Positions 8,597-17,676 of a DNA stretch of 64,000 nt are shown piece by piece. The notes below the pieces were generated by a model that was not told where the DNA came from, searched no databases, and saw only the letters and a program-made list of their open reading frames with translations. The position numbers were made by a program, and so were the translations under genes. Position 1 is the first letter of the stretch, and each line of letters opens with the position of its first letter. The stretch lies in NCBI GenBank assembly GCA_017936785.1, contig JAGBEV010000020.1, forward strand, positions 1 to 64,000, written 5' to 3'. The DNA is from Lachnospiraceae bacterium. Lineage in GTDB: Bacteria > Bacillota > Clostridia > Lachnospirales > Lachnospiraceae.

Positions 8597-9121
8597 TCAA
8601 TCTCCTAATTCTTCATTAACTAATAGCACTTCAAATTCACCTTTCATTACACATGGGGTTTTTGCACCAACCCTTTTGGCATTCAAAGGCGAAGCTACAT
8701 TTCTGGCACGATATAACGCACTGTCGTAATCCTTTTCTGATTTATTTTTACCGATTACCAGATAAACTTTCTTATGACCGTAAAAAATAGAAGCCACCCT
8801 ATTACAATTACCGTCAATATTTATTATTTCGCCGGTTTCTGCCAATCCGTTTACCGAAAATATATATTGTTGCGTTATTAACGGCAAGCCTGATTTCCGT
8901 ACTTGTTTTTCCCATTGGTATCCTTTGATGCCAAAATACTGTGTTATGACTTTGGAGTACTTCAAATAATTTCATTTGTTCAAGTGTTACTGAACCACCA
9001 AAACCAACTGTTTGATTATCAATTTGCATATCTAAATATTTTACGGCTTCAGAAACAGTTTCAAAGATTGTAACTGCATACCCTCTGTTTTTCAATTTTT
9101 TTCAACAGTAGAAAAATTCAC
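8597..9121 (-). pseudogene. LUD-domain (LutC/YkgG-like) gene, frameshifted and internally deleted
   Basis: Starts probably at the GTG at 9121 (AGAGG seven bases upstream). The frame is lost at a run of seven A within 9093-9105 and again around 8830-8880. Pieces match the LUD family in order: STVEK, then KNRGYAVTIFETVSEAVKYL, VGFGGSVTLEQMKLFE and VFWHQRIP; then in another frame INGLAETG-type SVNGLAETGEIINIDGNCNR, YGHKKVYLVIGKNK, RARNVASPLNAKR and KTPC. The Cys-rich stretch normally after TPC is missing before the closing VLLVNEELG. LUD proteins act in lactate utilisation or related anaerobic metabolism; this copy cannot be functional as a full-length protein. Confidence 0.8.
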
Positions 9122-9278
9122 TTATTTCCTCTTTCTGCCAGACACAATTATCAGCCTTCTATTAAATAAGTATATCATAATGCTTTTCATAAAACATAAA
9201 ATGTTCAAATTTCATACACGAATAAAACACAAATTTCAGTTACAGTATAAAAAACTTATACAAGAATGGTGATTTACT

Positions 9279-11192
9279 ATGTGTCGAAAAAGAATATTAA
9301 GTACAATATTATGTGGTGCACTCGTTTGTTCTCTGGCAGCATGCGGCTCCACAGGAACCGATTCTGTAAATGAGAATGTGACGGAGGCTGTCGAAAATGA
9401 AACAGACGCAAATACTGTTACCTTTTCGGATTCCGAATTTTCTTCCACCTCCTTTACCGGGACTGTCACATCTATTGACGGACAGACTGTGACCTTAAGC
9501 GTGGCGGTCATGGACGGCAAGCCTGTAAGCTTCGGCAGCATGGAACCCGGCGGTGCCGGAGGTGAGGGGCATGGTAGGAATGTTCCTGATATGCCGGATG
9601 GTGATAAACCTGACGAACCTGACAGAGATGCTTCTGATATGCCGGGAGGTGATAAACCTGACGAAAATGTTCCTGATATGCCAGAAGGGAACACACCTGA
9701 CGGACGGGGAGATATGGAAATGGAAACCATCACCGTATTTCTGACTATTGGCGATGAATCCGTTTTGCTAAATTCCAATGGGGAAACTGCTGCTCTTTCT
9801 GACATTGATGAAGGAAGCTTTCTTGCAGTTGAGCTGGATTCCGATTTGAACATTCTTTCCATCACTATTTCCGATATGACAGGAAAAACTCCCGGAGGCG
9901 GAACATCTGGAGTTGACAGCTACGATGCATTACAGGAATTTACCGAAGACACAGAAGTATCCGAAAAAACCTATGCATCTACAGGAACAGATGAAAATGC
10001 AGTTCACATTTTTGAAGGCGCTACTGCAACGCTGAACGATGTAACTGTTACAAGGGACTCTGATGACAGCACAGGTGGGGATAATTCCAGCTTTTATGGT
10101 TTAGGCGCAGCACTGTTGGTATCTGATGGAACTGCCTACATAAATGGCTGTACCATTAACACAGATGCAGCCGGCGGCGCAGGTATCTTCTCCTATGGAA
10201 GCGGCATAGCTTATGTACGCGATACCACAATCAAAACAGTGCAAGATACTTCCGGCGGTATTCATGTGGCTGGCGGCGGCACTTTATATGCATGGGATCT
10301 TGATGTGGAAACAAACGGTGAATCTTCTGCCGCTATCCGAAGCGACAGAGGCAGCGGCACTATGGTAGTGGAGGGTGGAACTTATACCTCCAACGGAATC
10401 GGCTCTCCTGCTGTATATTGTACTGCGGATATTACGATTAACAATGCCGTTCTGACAGCCACCGGCTCAGAAGCTGTCTGCATTGAAGGTTTGAACAATC
10501 TTCGGTTATTTGACTGTGACCTGAGTGGTTCCATGCAGGAAAACAGCCAGAATGATTGTATCTGGAATGTGATTGTTTATCAGAGCATGTCCGGTGATTC
10601 AGAGGCAGGAAACGGCACCTTTAGTATGAGCGGCGGCAGTATTACAGCCAACAATGGCGGCATGTTCTATACGACAAATACAGAATGTACATTCTATCTG
10701 TCAGATGTGGACATTAATTACGCAGCGCAAAATGACTTCTTCCTTCGCTGCACCGGCAACGCCAATGCCAGAGGTTGGGGACAGTCTGGAAACAATGGTT
10801 CACAGTGCAACTTTACTGCAGACAATCAGACAATGGAAGGCGACATTATATATGACAGCATCAGTACGCTGGATTTTTATATGAAAAACGGAAGTACTTT
10901 ACAGGGGGCTTTTATTGATGATGAATCCTATGCCGGAAACAGAGGCGAAGGTTTTTGTAACGTATATATAAGTGAGGATTCTACATGGACAGTTACAGGA
11001 GACAGTGTAATCACCTCACTTTACAACGAAGGAACCATTGTTGATGAAAGCGGCAATATTGTTACGATTGCCGGAACCGATGGTACTGTTTATGTAAAAG
11101 GAAGCAGTCCGCATACGATTGCTGTCGAAAATTATGCTGTTTCGGCTGATATGTCAGGCTCTACGGATAGCCAATCCTTTGCAGCCATGTAA
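9279..11192 (+). CDS. Secreted beta-helix lipoprotein
   Basis: 637 residues. A lipoprotein signal is clear: MCRKR, a hydrophobic stretch, and the lipobox L-A-A-C with Cys22, so the mature protein should be membrane-anchored on the outside. Residues about 90-145 form a low-complexity stretch with repeated (D/N)-x-P-D-M-P and D-K-P-D-E units. The rest consists of short repeated strand-turn units (GGTYTSNG, GGSITANNGG, LFDCDLSG, STWTVTGDS) typical of a right-handed parallel beta-helix. Such proteins bind or process glycans or act as surface adhesins; none of the catalytic residues can be pinned down. It is the only plus-strand gene in the first 30 kb and converges with rlmH over 14 bases, with no terminator hairpin visible between them. 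Its upstream gap (9122-9278) shows no clear promoter. Confidence 0.75.
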   Translation: MCRKRILSTILCGALVCSLAACGSTGTDSVNENVTEAVENETDANTVTFSDSEFSSTSFTGTVTSIDGQTVTLSVAVMDGKPVSFGSMEPGGAGGEGHGRNVPDMPDGDKPDEPDRDASDMPGGDKPDENVPDMPEGNTPDGRGDMEMETITVFLTIGDESVLLNSNGETAALSDIDEGSFLAVELDSDLNILSITISDMTGKTPGGGTSGVDSYDALQEFTEDTEVSEKTYASTGTDENAVHIFEGATATLNDVTVTRDSDDSTGGDNSSFYGLGAALLVSDGTAYINGCTINTDAAGGAGIFSYGSGIAYVRDTTIKTVQDTSGGIHVAGGGTLYAWDLDVETNGESSAAIRSDRGSGTMVVEGGTYTSNGIGSPAVYCTADITINNAVLTATGSEAVCIEGLNNLRLFDCDLSGSMQENSQNDCIWNVIVYQSMSGDSEAGNGTFSMSGGSITANNGGMFYTTNTECTFYLSDVDINYAAQNDFFLRCTGNANARGWGQSGNNGSQCNFTADNQTMEGDIIYDSISTLDFYMKNGSTLQGAFIDDESYAGNRGEGFCNVYISEDSTWTVTGDSVITSLYNEGTIVDESGNIVTIAGTDGTVYVKGSSPHTIAVENYAVSADMSGSTDSQSFAAM

Positions 11193-11206
11193 GAGTGTAT
11201 CCGCCC

Positions 11207-11686
11207 TTACTTATGATATGGCTCATGGTTATTGATGCGAAACCCTCGATAAACCTGCTCCAACAAGATCACCCGCATCAACTGATGGGGAAAAGTCATA
11301 TCGGAAAAGCTCAGCTTTTCGTCCGCTTTTGCAAGAACCTTTTCCGACAGCCCCAGGGAACCGCCTATGATGAATTGAATATGGCTTTTGCCGGTAACGG
11401 TCAGTTTTTCCATATGCTTTGCAAATGCCACGGAATCATACTTCTTTCCGTCAATGGCAAGGGCAATACAATATCCTTTTTCATCCATTGCTTTTAAAAT
11501 CCGTTCTCCCTCTTTATCCCGGATCTGTCTTTCCAATTCAAAAGAGGCATTGTCAGGCGTTTTTTCATCAGCCACTTCTTTGATTTCCAATTTACAATAT
11601 GCAGAAAGCCTTTTACTGTATTCTGCAATCGCATCACGGTAAAAGGCTTCTTTTATTTTTCCTACACTAATGATCGTTATCTTCAT
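11207..11686 (-). CDS. rlmH: 23S rRNA (pseudouridine-1915-N3)-methyltransferase RlmH
   Basis: 159 residues from the ATG at 11686, the family's standard length; an upstream in-frame extension to 11710 is not supported. RlmH is a SPOUT methyltransferase that methylates pseudouridine 1915 in helix 69 of 23S rRNA in assembled ribosomes. The signature is complete: the KITIISVGKIKE start, the FIIGGSLGL SAM-binding knot loop, LSFSDMTFPHQLMRVILLEQVYRG and the C-terminal Y-R-x-x-N-N-H-x-Y-H-K. The start overlaps the end of the preceding zinc-ribbon gene by 20 bases, so the two are probably translationally coupled. Confidence 0.96.
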   Translation of the reverse strand: MKITIISVGKIKEAFYRDAIAEYSKRLSAYCKLEIKEVADEKTPDNASFELERQIRDKEGERILKAMDEKGYCIALAIDGKKYDSVAFAKHMEKLTVTGKSHIQFIIGGSLGLSEKVLAKADEKLSFSDMTFPHQLMRVILLEQVYRGFRINNHEPYHK

Positions 11687-12563
11687 AGAGTTCACTATAT
11701 CTCTCTTCAATCAATTTTTCACGGAGGGATTCTTCCATATCAGGAAATTCATTTTTTAATACACTGTCCATATATTCGACACGTTTAAAATAAATTTCTT
11801 CCTCCCCGCCGTCTCCGCCCCGGGGCATAGCACGGTCAATGGCTTCTTTTGTCAATTTTTCTCCCATGAACTTCTGAACCTTGGCAGTCAGATCTTCATC
11901 CCGGACAGCCTGGGACAAGATATGCTTTACTCTGGTAAAAGACATAATGCCCGTCACAATAAAAATAAGGAACAACATGCCCATAACGCCCATAAACATA
12001 TAATTGCTTTTCAGGCTTTGAAATCCGGGAATGATGCCCAGATACATCAGTACCAGTGCTGCAAGACCGATTCCGCCTACTAACACAAGCACAAATCCGC
12101 TGGACTTATACTCATCGGCTTTGACTCTTTTATCCACATAAGAGGTTCTTCCGCTGATGCGTTCCCTCTCCATCTGCTGCATTTCCTTCATTTCTTCGAT
12201 TTCTTCCTGCTGCAGTTGTTTGGCAAGCTCCGGGGTCATATCTTCCATGGCAATGCCGGCTTTTTCAGCCAGACGCTCCATTTCTTTTCTGGTCAGATAT
12301 ACCTTGATCCATTTTGTGGCTTCTTCCACTTCTTCCTGGTTAAAATATAACTGCTGGGCATTATTTTCTTCACTAAAACGGATAAAACCGGTAGTTAAGC
12401 CGTTTCTTTCACAAAAGCCAAGTATTTCCTCCAGATACTCCTGTTCTCCGAAGAGCACAGCAACCGGTCCGTTTTTCAGATCATCCACTAAAGGTACTTT
12501 ACAGTCATGACAGACAGTAATACCTTCTCTGTATTCATTCTTGCATATAGGACAAAAGGGCAT
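11667..12563 (-). CDS. Zinc-ribbon membrane protein, function unknown
   Basis: 298 residues from the ATG at 12563, which has AAGGAGG seven bases upstream. An N-terminal zinc ribbon (C4, C7, C18, C21) is followed by a domain like the DUF2007/putative signal-transducing fold (VAVLFGEQEYLEEILGFCERNGL), then a charged coiled-coil with EEIEEMKEMQQMERE, and two membrane helices at about residues 155-178 and 190-212. The tail is cytoplasmic and acidic. It overlaps rlmH. No reaction is assigned. Confidence 0.7.
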   Translation of the reverse strand: MPFCPICKNEYREGITVCHDCKVPLVDDLKNGPVAVLFGEQEYLEEILGFCERNGLTTGFIRFSEENNAQQLYFNQEEVEEATKWIKVYLTRKEMERLAEKAGIAMEDMTPELAKQLQQEEIEEMKEMQQMERERISGRTSYVDKRVKADEYKSSGFVLVLVGGIGLAALVLMYLGIIPGFQSLKSNYMFMGVMGMLFLIFIVTGIMSFTRVKHILSQAVRDEDLTAKVQKFMGEKLTKEAIDRAMPRGGDGGEEEIYFKRVEYMDSVLKNEFPDMEESLREKLIEERYSELYEDNDH

Positions 12564-12579
12564 GATCAATCCTCCTTAT

Positions 12580-12879
12580 CTATACTTCAAAGTCAAAGCA
12601 GGTACGGTTACAGGTAACTGTCTTAATATAGCTGCCCGCATTTACATGCTCAGGATGCACCTGATAAGCATTCAACGCTTCCACACTTTCAAAGGAAGAT
12701 AACAGAGCCACATCCCGGTTGCTGGACTCCAGTTCGTTGATACGCACTTCGAGGGAAACCACACCGGGAACAAGTTTCCCTACAGCCTCCAGTTTTTCTT
12801 TGATCTTAAGACCTGCCCGGGTCTTTTCTTCTTTTGACATGGAATCATTGAGATTCCAGAAAACATAATGATTTACCAT
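12580..12879 (-). CDS. Dabb (stress-responsive alpha/beta barrel) family protein
   Basis: 99 residues, the normal size of one Dabb dimeric alpha/beta-barrel domain. The start MVNHYVFWNL, the VPGVVSLEVRINE strand and LLSSFESVEALNAYQVHPEHVNA with the conserved Y-x-x-H-P-x-H are diagnostic. These proteins form ferredoxin-like dimers; a biochemical role is known only for some plant members. It sits between nfnB and the zinc-ribbon membrane protein in what looks like one transcript. Confidence 0.9.
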   Translation of the reverse strand: MVNHYVFWNLNDSMSKEEKTRAGLKIKEKLEAVGKLVPGVVSLEVRINELESSNRDVALLSSFESVEALNAYQVHPEHVNAGSYIKTVTCNRTCFDFEV

Positions 12880-12894
12880 AGGGAAACTCCTTTT

Positions 12895-14280
12895 TTATTT
12901 ATTGCTCAAATACTCATGAATGCCTTTTGCTGCTGCTTTGCCTGCGCCCATGGCAAGAATAACAGTAGCCGCACCTGTAACTGCATCACCGCCTGCGTAA
13001 ACACCCTCTTTTGTGGTCTTTCCATGCTCTTCATCAGCAACGATACATTTCCATTTATTTACTTCCAGACCTTTGGTGGTAGAAGAGATCAAAGGATTTG
13101 GAGATGTACCCAGGGACATGATGACACAATCCACATCCATGGTGAATTCAGAACCGGGAACCTCAACGGGACGTCTTCTGCCGGAAGCATCAGGCTCTCC
13201 CAATTCCATTCTGATACATTTGATACCGCTTACCCAGCCGTTTTCATCTGCAAGGATTTCAACAGGATTGGTCAAAAGATCAAAGATAATGCCTTCCTCT
13301 TTTGCATGATGTACTTCTTCCACACGGGCAGGAAGCTCTTCTTCACTACGCCTGTATACAATATGCACCTCAGCGCCTAATCTCAATGCAGTTCTTGCAG
13401 CGTCCATAGCTACGTTTCCGCCGCCTACGACAGCTACCTTCTTTGCATGCATGATAGGTGTATTGGAACCTTCTTTAAATGCCTTCATCAGGTTGGAACG
13501 TGTCAGGTATTCATTTGCTGAGAAAACGCCGTTTGCCTGTTCACCGGGGATTCCCATGAATTTAGGAAGTCCTGCACCGGAACCGATAAATACCGCATCA
13601 AAGCCCTCTTCATCCATTAACTCATCAATGGTAGTAGATTTACCGATGACTACATCTGTTTCAATTTTAACTCCGAGAGACTGAACATTTTCAATTTCTT
13701 TCTTTACAACTGCATCTTTAGGAAGACGGAATTCGGGAATACCATAAACAAGTACGCCGCCTGCTTCATGAAGTGCCTCAAAAATGGTTACATCATAGCC
13801 TAATTTTGCCAAATCTCCTGCACAGGTCAGACCTGCAGGACCGGAACCGATCACAGCCACTTTCTTGCCGTTCAATTCCTTTGCACCTTCCGGTTTAATA
13901 CCATTTTCTCTTGCCCAGTCAGCTACAAATCTTTCCAGCTTGCCAATAGAGATGGGATCTCCCTTGATACCGCGGATACATTTGCCTTCACACTGGCTTT
14001 CCTGGGGACATACACGTCCGCATACAGCAGGAAGGGCGCTGGATTCACTGATGACCTGATATGCCTTTTCAAAATTGCCCTCTTTTACCTGTTCGATAAA
14101 GCCTGGAATGTTGATTGCCACAGGGCATCCTTTGATACACTGTGCATTTTTACAATTGATACATCTGGAAGCTTCACATTTTGCTTCCTCTTCATTATAC
14201 CCGAGACATACTTCTTCAAAATTATGTGCTCTTTCCTGTGGGTCCTGCTCTCTGACAGGAATTTTATTTAATACGTCCAT
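12895..14280 (-). CDS. nfnB: NfnB-type NADPH-dependent oxidoreductase (GltD/GltA-like)
   Basis: 461 residues. The N terminus carries cysteine motifs for 4Fe-4S clusters (CINCKNAQCIKGCP, then RVCPQESQCEGKCIRG). Two Rossmann folds follow: VAVIGSGPAGLTCAGDLA (FAD) and VAVVGGGNVAMDAART (NADPH). This is the GltD-like fold. Alone it is often annotated as glutamate synthase small chain, but no large subunit is nearby and the partner upstream is NfnA-like; so the better call is the NfnB subunit of NADH-dependent reduced-ferredoxin:NADP oxidoreductase, which bifurcates electrons in anaerobes. The nfnA stop TAA overlaps this ATG by one base. Confidence 0.85.
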   Translation of the reverse strand: MDVLNKIPVREQDPQERAHNFEEVCLGYNEEEAKCEASRCINCKNAQCIKGCPVAINIPGFIEQVKEGNFEKAYQVISESSALPAVCGRVCPQESQCEGKCIRGIKGDPISIGKLERFVADWARENGIKPEGAKELNGKKVAVIGSGPAGLTCAGDLAKLGYDVTIFEALHEAGGVLVYGIPEFRLPKDAVVKKEIENVQSLGVKIETDVVIGKSTTIDELMDEEGFDAVFIGSGAGLPKFMGIPGEQANGVFSANEYLTRSNLMKAFKEGSNTPIMHAKKVAVVGGGNVAMDAARTALRLGAEVHIVYRRSEEELPARVEEVHHAKEEGIIFDLLTNPVEILADENGWVSGIKCIRMELGEPDASGRRRPVEVPGSEFTMDVDCVIMSLGTSPNPLISSTTKGLEVNKWKCIVADEEHGKTTKEGVYAGGDAVTGAATVILAMGAGKAAAKGIHEYLSNK

Positions 14281-15170
14281 TACTTGTCACCTCCGCAGTG
14301 TCCACATCCGCCGTGATGTGTATCACCTTCCTGTAATTTTAATACCGCACGTCCTTCTTCTGTTCTATACATCTGCTGACGTTTCATTGCCTGATCGAAA
14401 TCAACCAGATGTCCGTCGAACTCAGGTCCGTCTACGCAGGCAAATTTTACTTCTCCGCCTACTGTCAGACGGCATGCGCCGCACATTCCGGTTCCGTCTA
14501 CCATGATAGGGTTCATGGAAACAATGGTGGGGATTTCCAGTTCTTTTGTGGTCAGACAGGTAAATTTCATCATGATCATAGGTCCGATGGCTACACATTT
14601 TGTATAGGTTTTACCTTCTTCCTTTACCAGATCCTGTAAAGTTTTGGTAACCATTCCGCTTCTTCCATAGGAACCGTCATCTGTTGTGACATAAACATTG
14701 CCTGCAACAGCCTTCATCTCCTCTTCATAAATAAGCAGATCCTTTGTCTTTGCTCCGATAATTACATCAGCGTCAACACCGTTTTCATGAAGCCATTTTA
14801 CCTGAGGATATACAGGAGCCGTTCCAAGACCTCCTGCTACAAAAATGATTTTTTCTTTCTTTAACTCTTCTGGATCTTCATGTACAAATTCAGAAGGCTG
14901 TCCCAAAGGACCTACAAAATCATGAAAAGCATCCCCTGTTTTCAATTCCTTCATCATATTGGTTCCTGCACCTATTGTCTGTACAACAATGGTGACCGTA
15001 CCTGTTTCTCTGTTATAATCACTGATCGTCAAAGGAATTCTTTCGGAATCCTCATTCATTCTGACAATGACAAACTGTCCCGGCATACAGGATTTTGCCA
15101 CCCTTTTTGCTTCCACTTCAAAAAGATAAATATTCGTGGTAAGTTCTTTTGCCTCTACAATTTTAAACAT
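14280..15170 (-). CDS. nfnA: NfnA-type FAD/2Fe-2S oxidoreductase (SudB/PyrK-like)
   Basis: 296 residues. FAD-binding beta-barrel (PGQFVIVRMNEDSERIPLTI, with the conserved R-x-P-x-(T/S)-(I/L)), then an NAD-binding fold (FVAGGLGTAPVYPQVKWL), then a C-terminal CGACRLTVGG...C 2Fe-2S motif and a Cys/His-rich end (GGCGHCGG). This is the sulfide/dihydroorotate dehydrogenase-like family. Next to the GltD-like gene it forms the NfnAB pair. AGGGAGG precedes the ATG. The sigma-A promoter at 15266-15294 drives it. Confidence 0.85.
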   Translation of the reverse strand: MFKIVEAKELTTNIYLFEVEAKRVAKSCMPGQFVIVRMNEDSERIPLTISDYNRETGTVTIVVQTIGAGTNMMKELKTGDAFHDFVGPLGQPSEFVHEDPEELKKEKIIFVAGGLGTAPVYPQVKWLHENGVDADVIIGAKTKDLLIYEEEMKAVAGNVYVTTDDGSYGRSGMVTKTLQDLVKEEGKTYTKCVAIGPMIMMKFTCLTTKELEIPTIVSMNPIMVDGTGMCGACRLTVGGEVKFACVDGPEFDGHLVDFDQAMKRQQMYRTEEGRAVLKLQEGDTHHGGCGHCGGDK

Positions 15171-15265
15171 TTTTATCCTCCCTAAGATTTATTCACACAG
15201 GCAGCTGCCCGGATCAAATCCTTTTGACCATTGCAGGTGCTGCCAAAGCTTACACCATCTTTTCA

Positions 15266-15294
15266 ATATTATCTAAAAAATACAAAAAACGCAA
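15266..15294 (-). promoter_or_regulatory. Sigma-A-type promoter for nfnAB
   Basis: On the minus strand TTGCGT (15289-15294) and TAATAT (15266-15271) are separated by 17 bases, pointing to nfnA. The 95-base leader that follows contains the palindrome GGCAGCTGCC (15201-15210), which could be an operator or the base of a small hairpin; nothing more can be said. Confidence 0.6.
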
Positions 15295-15298
15295 TACT

Positions 15299-16762
15299 TT
15301 AAAACTCAGAAAGATACAAATCTCCCATTTCGGATACGGATGCCTTCCTGAGCTGACCGTCCGTAACGGAAAATGCGTAGATATTTCCGGAGCGTATCAT
15401 GGTCCCGGATGTTCCCCGGATATATTCATAAATTATGTAGTAAACCGCCCCATCGGATTCTATGGCGCTGTCACAGACATATTCCTTTTTGTCCTCAGTG
15501 CCTGCCATGGTCCCGTTAATATCCAGGATTTCACCCCGTGCGATCAGATTTTGTTTTAAGATCACACAAGCCTGGTCTGTTGTGAAATTTGCAACAGGAT
15601 TGCAGTCATAGCTTCTGGAAACCACTTCACTTTCATTCCCGTCCGCATCCACCATTAAAAACCTGTATTCACTATGTCCTAAGGGCATGGTAAAGGGCGT
15701 TGAATAAATGTTGCTGTCCAAAGTGGGGACAGAACCGTCTGTGGTATAGTATACCGTATATTCCGGATCTGGCACGCTGACACTGATCATTACCGGAATT
15801 TCATATATGCCTGATCCGGCTGAAATTTCCGGTATCAGTTCAATATCGCTGTCTATGACATAAGTTTTTGTAATGATCTGACTGCTGATCCCGTAATTGT
15901 TTACATATACTGCGGATACTTCATATTTTCCGGAAATCAGTTTAATGGGAGCAGTATACCTGTCGCTGTACTTTCCGGGCTTGCTTCCATCCAGGGTATA
16001 ATAGATATTACCTGTTCCGCCTGCAATCAGTTTTAAGGAAATACTGGTATCAAATTTGCCTTCATCCGTTCCGAATTCCGGGGGCAGTGCCACATAATCC
16101 GCATATTTTTCCGTAATCTCCGGTACAGGGCAGTCCAACAACAGTTCATTGAGCTTTTGATACTGTTCCCGCTCAATATAAATGGGGATCAGGATCTCAT
16201 ATGCCTCCTTGCTGTCCGGTTTCCTTTCCAGAAAAGCAAGAACTTTTTCAATGACTGTATCAGTCAATCCTTGCTGCTGATAAATCCGGATTTTCAACAT
16301 CCTTGCATCCAGGGAATTGTTGTCCAGCTCCAGACATCTGTCTGCCAGTTCAAGGGCTTCCTCCAGCTCTCCGCTCTGGTATGCATTTTCTGCCTTTTGA
16401 TACTGATAATCATAGGAATTTTCCGTATAGACGTAAAATGCAATGGAAAAGGCAGAAATCAATATGATCAGCAAAACTACTGCAGTGATCAAAAAGTTCG
16501 CCTGTTTCAATCCGTGATGTTCTTGTTTTATATAATCTTCTGTGGCAGAACGTTCCTCCGTCCCATCCATATCCGATTTTTTTTCTGTATTTTCCCCCTG
16601 ATCATCATCCGGACTCAGCTCCTGAACAATAGTTGACATGGACTCCGCCACACTATCTTCAATTTCAGGCTCAAAGACCGGAACCAAAAGCCTTTCTTTT
16701 CCGCATACTTCGCAAAAGACCTGATCCGGGTGCATGTCACTGCCGCAATGGGGACATTTCAT
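15299..16762 (-). CDS. Zinc-ribbon/TPR membrane protein with chitobiase C-terminal-like repeats
   Basis: 487 residues. In order: a zinc ribbon (C3, C6, C17, C20), an acidic linker, one membrane helix (about residues 90-112), a TPR-like region (KAENAYQSGELEEALELADRCLELDNNSLDA), and two chitobiase/beta-hexosaminidase C-terminal-like repeats, each with a Y-Y-T-L/T-D-G-S pattern (IYYTLDGSKP and VYYTTDGSVP). The last 90 residues are beta-rich. The cytoplasmic zinc ribbon and the external repeats suggest a protein that bridges the membrane and perhaps contacts the wall. The gene is 15 bases downstream of folD. Function unknown. Confidence 0.7.
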   Translation of the reverse strand: MKCPHCGSDMHPDQVFCEVCGKERLLVPVFEPEIEDSVAESMSTIVQELSPDDDQGENTEKKSDMDGTEERSATEDYIKQEHHGLKQANFLITAVVLLIILISAFSIAFYVYTENSYDYQYQKAENAYQSGELEEALELADRCLELDNNSLDARMLKIRIYQQQGLTDTVIEKVLAFLERKPDSKEAYEILIPIYIEREQYQKLNELLLDCPVPEITEKYADYVALPPEFGTDEGKFDTSISLKLIAGGTGNIYYTLDGSKPGKYSDRYTAPIKLISGKYEVSAVYVNNYGISSQIITKTYVIDSDIELIPEISAGSGIYEIPVMISVSVPDPEYTVYYTTDGSVPTLDSNIYSTPFTMPLGHSEYRFLMVDADGNESEVVSRSYDCNPVANFTTDQACVILKQNLIARGEILDINGTMAGTEDKKEYVCDSAIESDGAVYYIIYEYIRGTSGTMIRSGNIYAFSVTDGQLRKASVSEMGDLYLSEF

Positions 16763-16777
16763 AAGATCACTCCTGAA

Positions 16778-17620
16778 TTATTGAAGTAAAACACTGTCAA
16801 CACAATTCTTCATTAACATAGCTATGGTCATGGGACCTACACCGCCGGGGACCGGAGTAATTGCCGATGCCACCTTTGAAACGGATTCAAAATCCACATC
16901 TCCGCACAGCTTATTATTTTCATTTCTGTGGATTCCCACATCAATGACAACGGCTCCTTCTTTTACATAAGAAGCGTCAATAAATTTGGGCTTGCCTATT
17001 GCAACAATAAGAATATCCGCCCTTTTACAGATTTCCCTTAAATCCTGTGTCTTGGAATGTGCCACGGTTACTGTTGCATTTTCCCTCAGCATCAAAAGTG
17101 CCATGGGTTTGCCTACAATGTTGCTTCTGCCGATCACAACACAGTTCTTACCACAGATATCCACATTGGAACGTTTTAACAGTTCTATAATTCCTGCCGG
17201 TGTACAGGATACAAAGCCCGGCTGCCCAATACAAAGGGCTCCTACGCTCTGGGGATGAAAACCATCTACATCCTTTTTGGGATCAATGGCACGGATAATG
17301 GCATTTTCATCAATATGCCCGGGAACCGGAAGCTGTACCAGAATTCCGTTTACGTCTTTTCTGCCATTTAATTCTTCGATCAGCTTTAACAGCTCATCCT
17401 GGGTAGTTTCCTCCTCAAGCTCATAAGATAAGGATTCAATACCGATATACGCACAGGCTTTTTTCTTGTTATTGACATATACGCTGCTTGCCGGGTCATT
17501 GCCCACCTGAATAACCGCAAGACAGATTTCTTTTCCCTGCTCTTTATAAGCAGCGACTCTTTCCTTACATTCATCCTTGATCATAGTGGAGATCATTTTA
17601 CCGTCTATTATTTGTGCCAT
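16778..17620 (-). CDS. folD: Bifunctional methylene-THF dehydrogenase / methenyl-THF cyclohydrolase FolD
   Basis: 280 residues, full length. FolD oxidises 5,10-methylene-THF to methenyl-THF with NADP and hydrolyses it to 10-formyl-THF. Motifs: YVNNKKKACAYIGI with the catalytic Tyr-x3-Lys region, the GILVQLPVPGHID strand, PKKDVDGFHP, and CTPAGIIELLK, GRSNIVGKPMALLML, DVGIHR, DV and TPVPGGVGPMTIAML. It is downstream of fhs, whose product makes the 10-formyl-THF it uses in the reverse direction. Confidence 0.96.
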   Translation of the reverse strand: MAQIIDGKMISTMIKDECKERVAAYKEQGKEICLAVIQVGNDPASSVYVNNKKKACAYIGIESLSYELEEETTQDELLKLIEELNGRKDVNGILVQLPVPGHIDENAIIRAIDPKKDVDGFHPQSVGALCIGQPGFVSCTPAGIIELLKRSNVDICGKNCVVIGRSNIVGKPMALLMLRENATVTVAHSKTQDLREICKRADILIVAIGKPKFIDASYVKEGAVVIDVGIHRNENNKLCGDVDFESVSKVASAITPVPGGVGPMTIAMLMKNCVDSVLLQ

Positions 17621-17676
17621 AATCCATTCCTACTTTCTATTGTTTATAAAATCTTGTCTCAATTCATCCCAAAAGC

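Noticed and set aside
9236-9865. 209-residue minus-strand frame over the lipoprotein gene
   Set aside because: Ser/Pro-rich antisense of the Asp/Met/Pro repeat. The plus-strand gene with lipobox explains the DNA.
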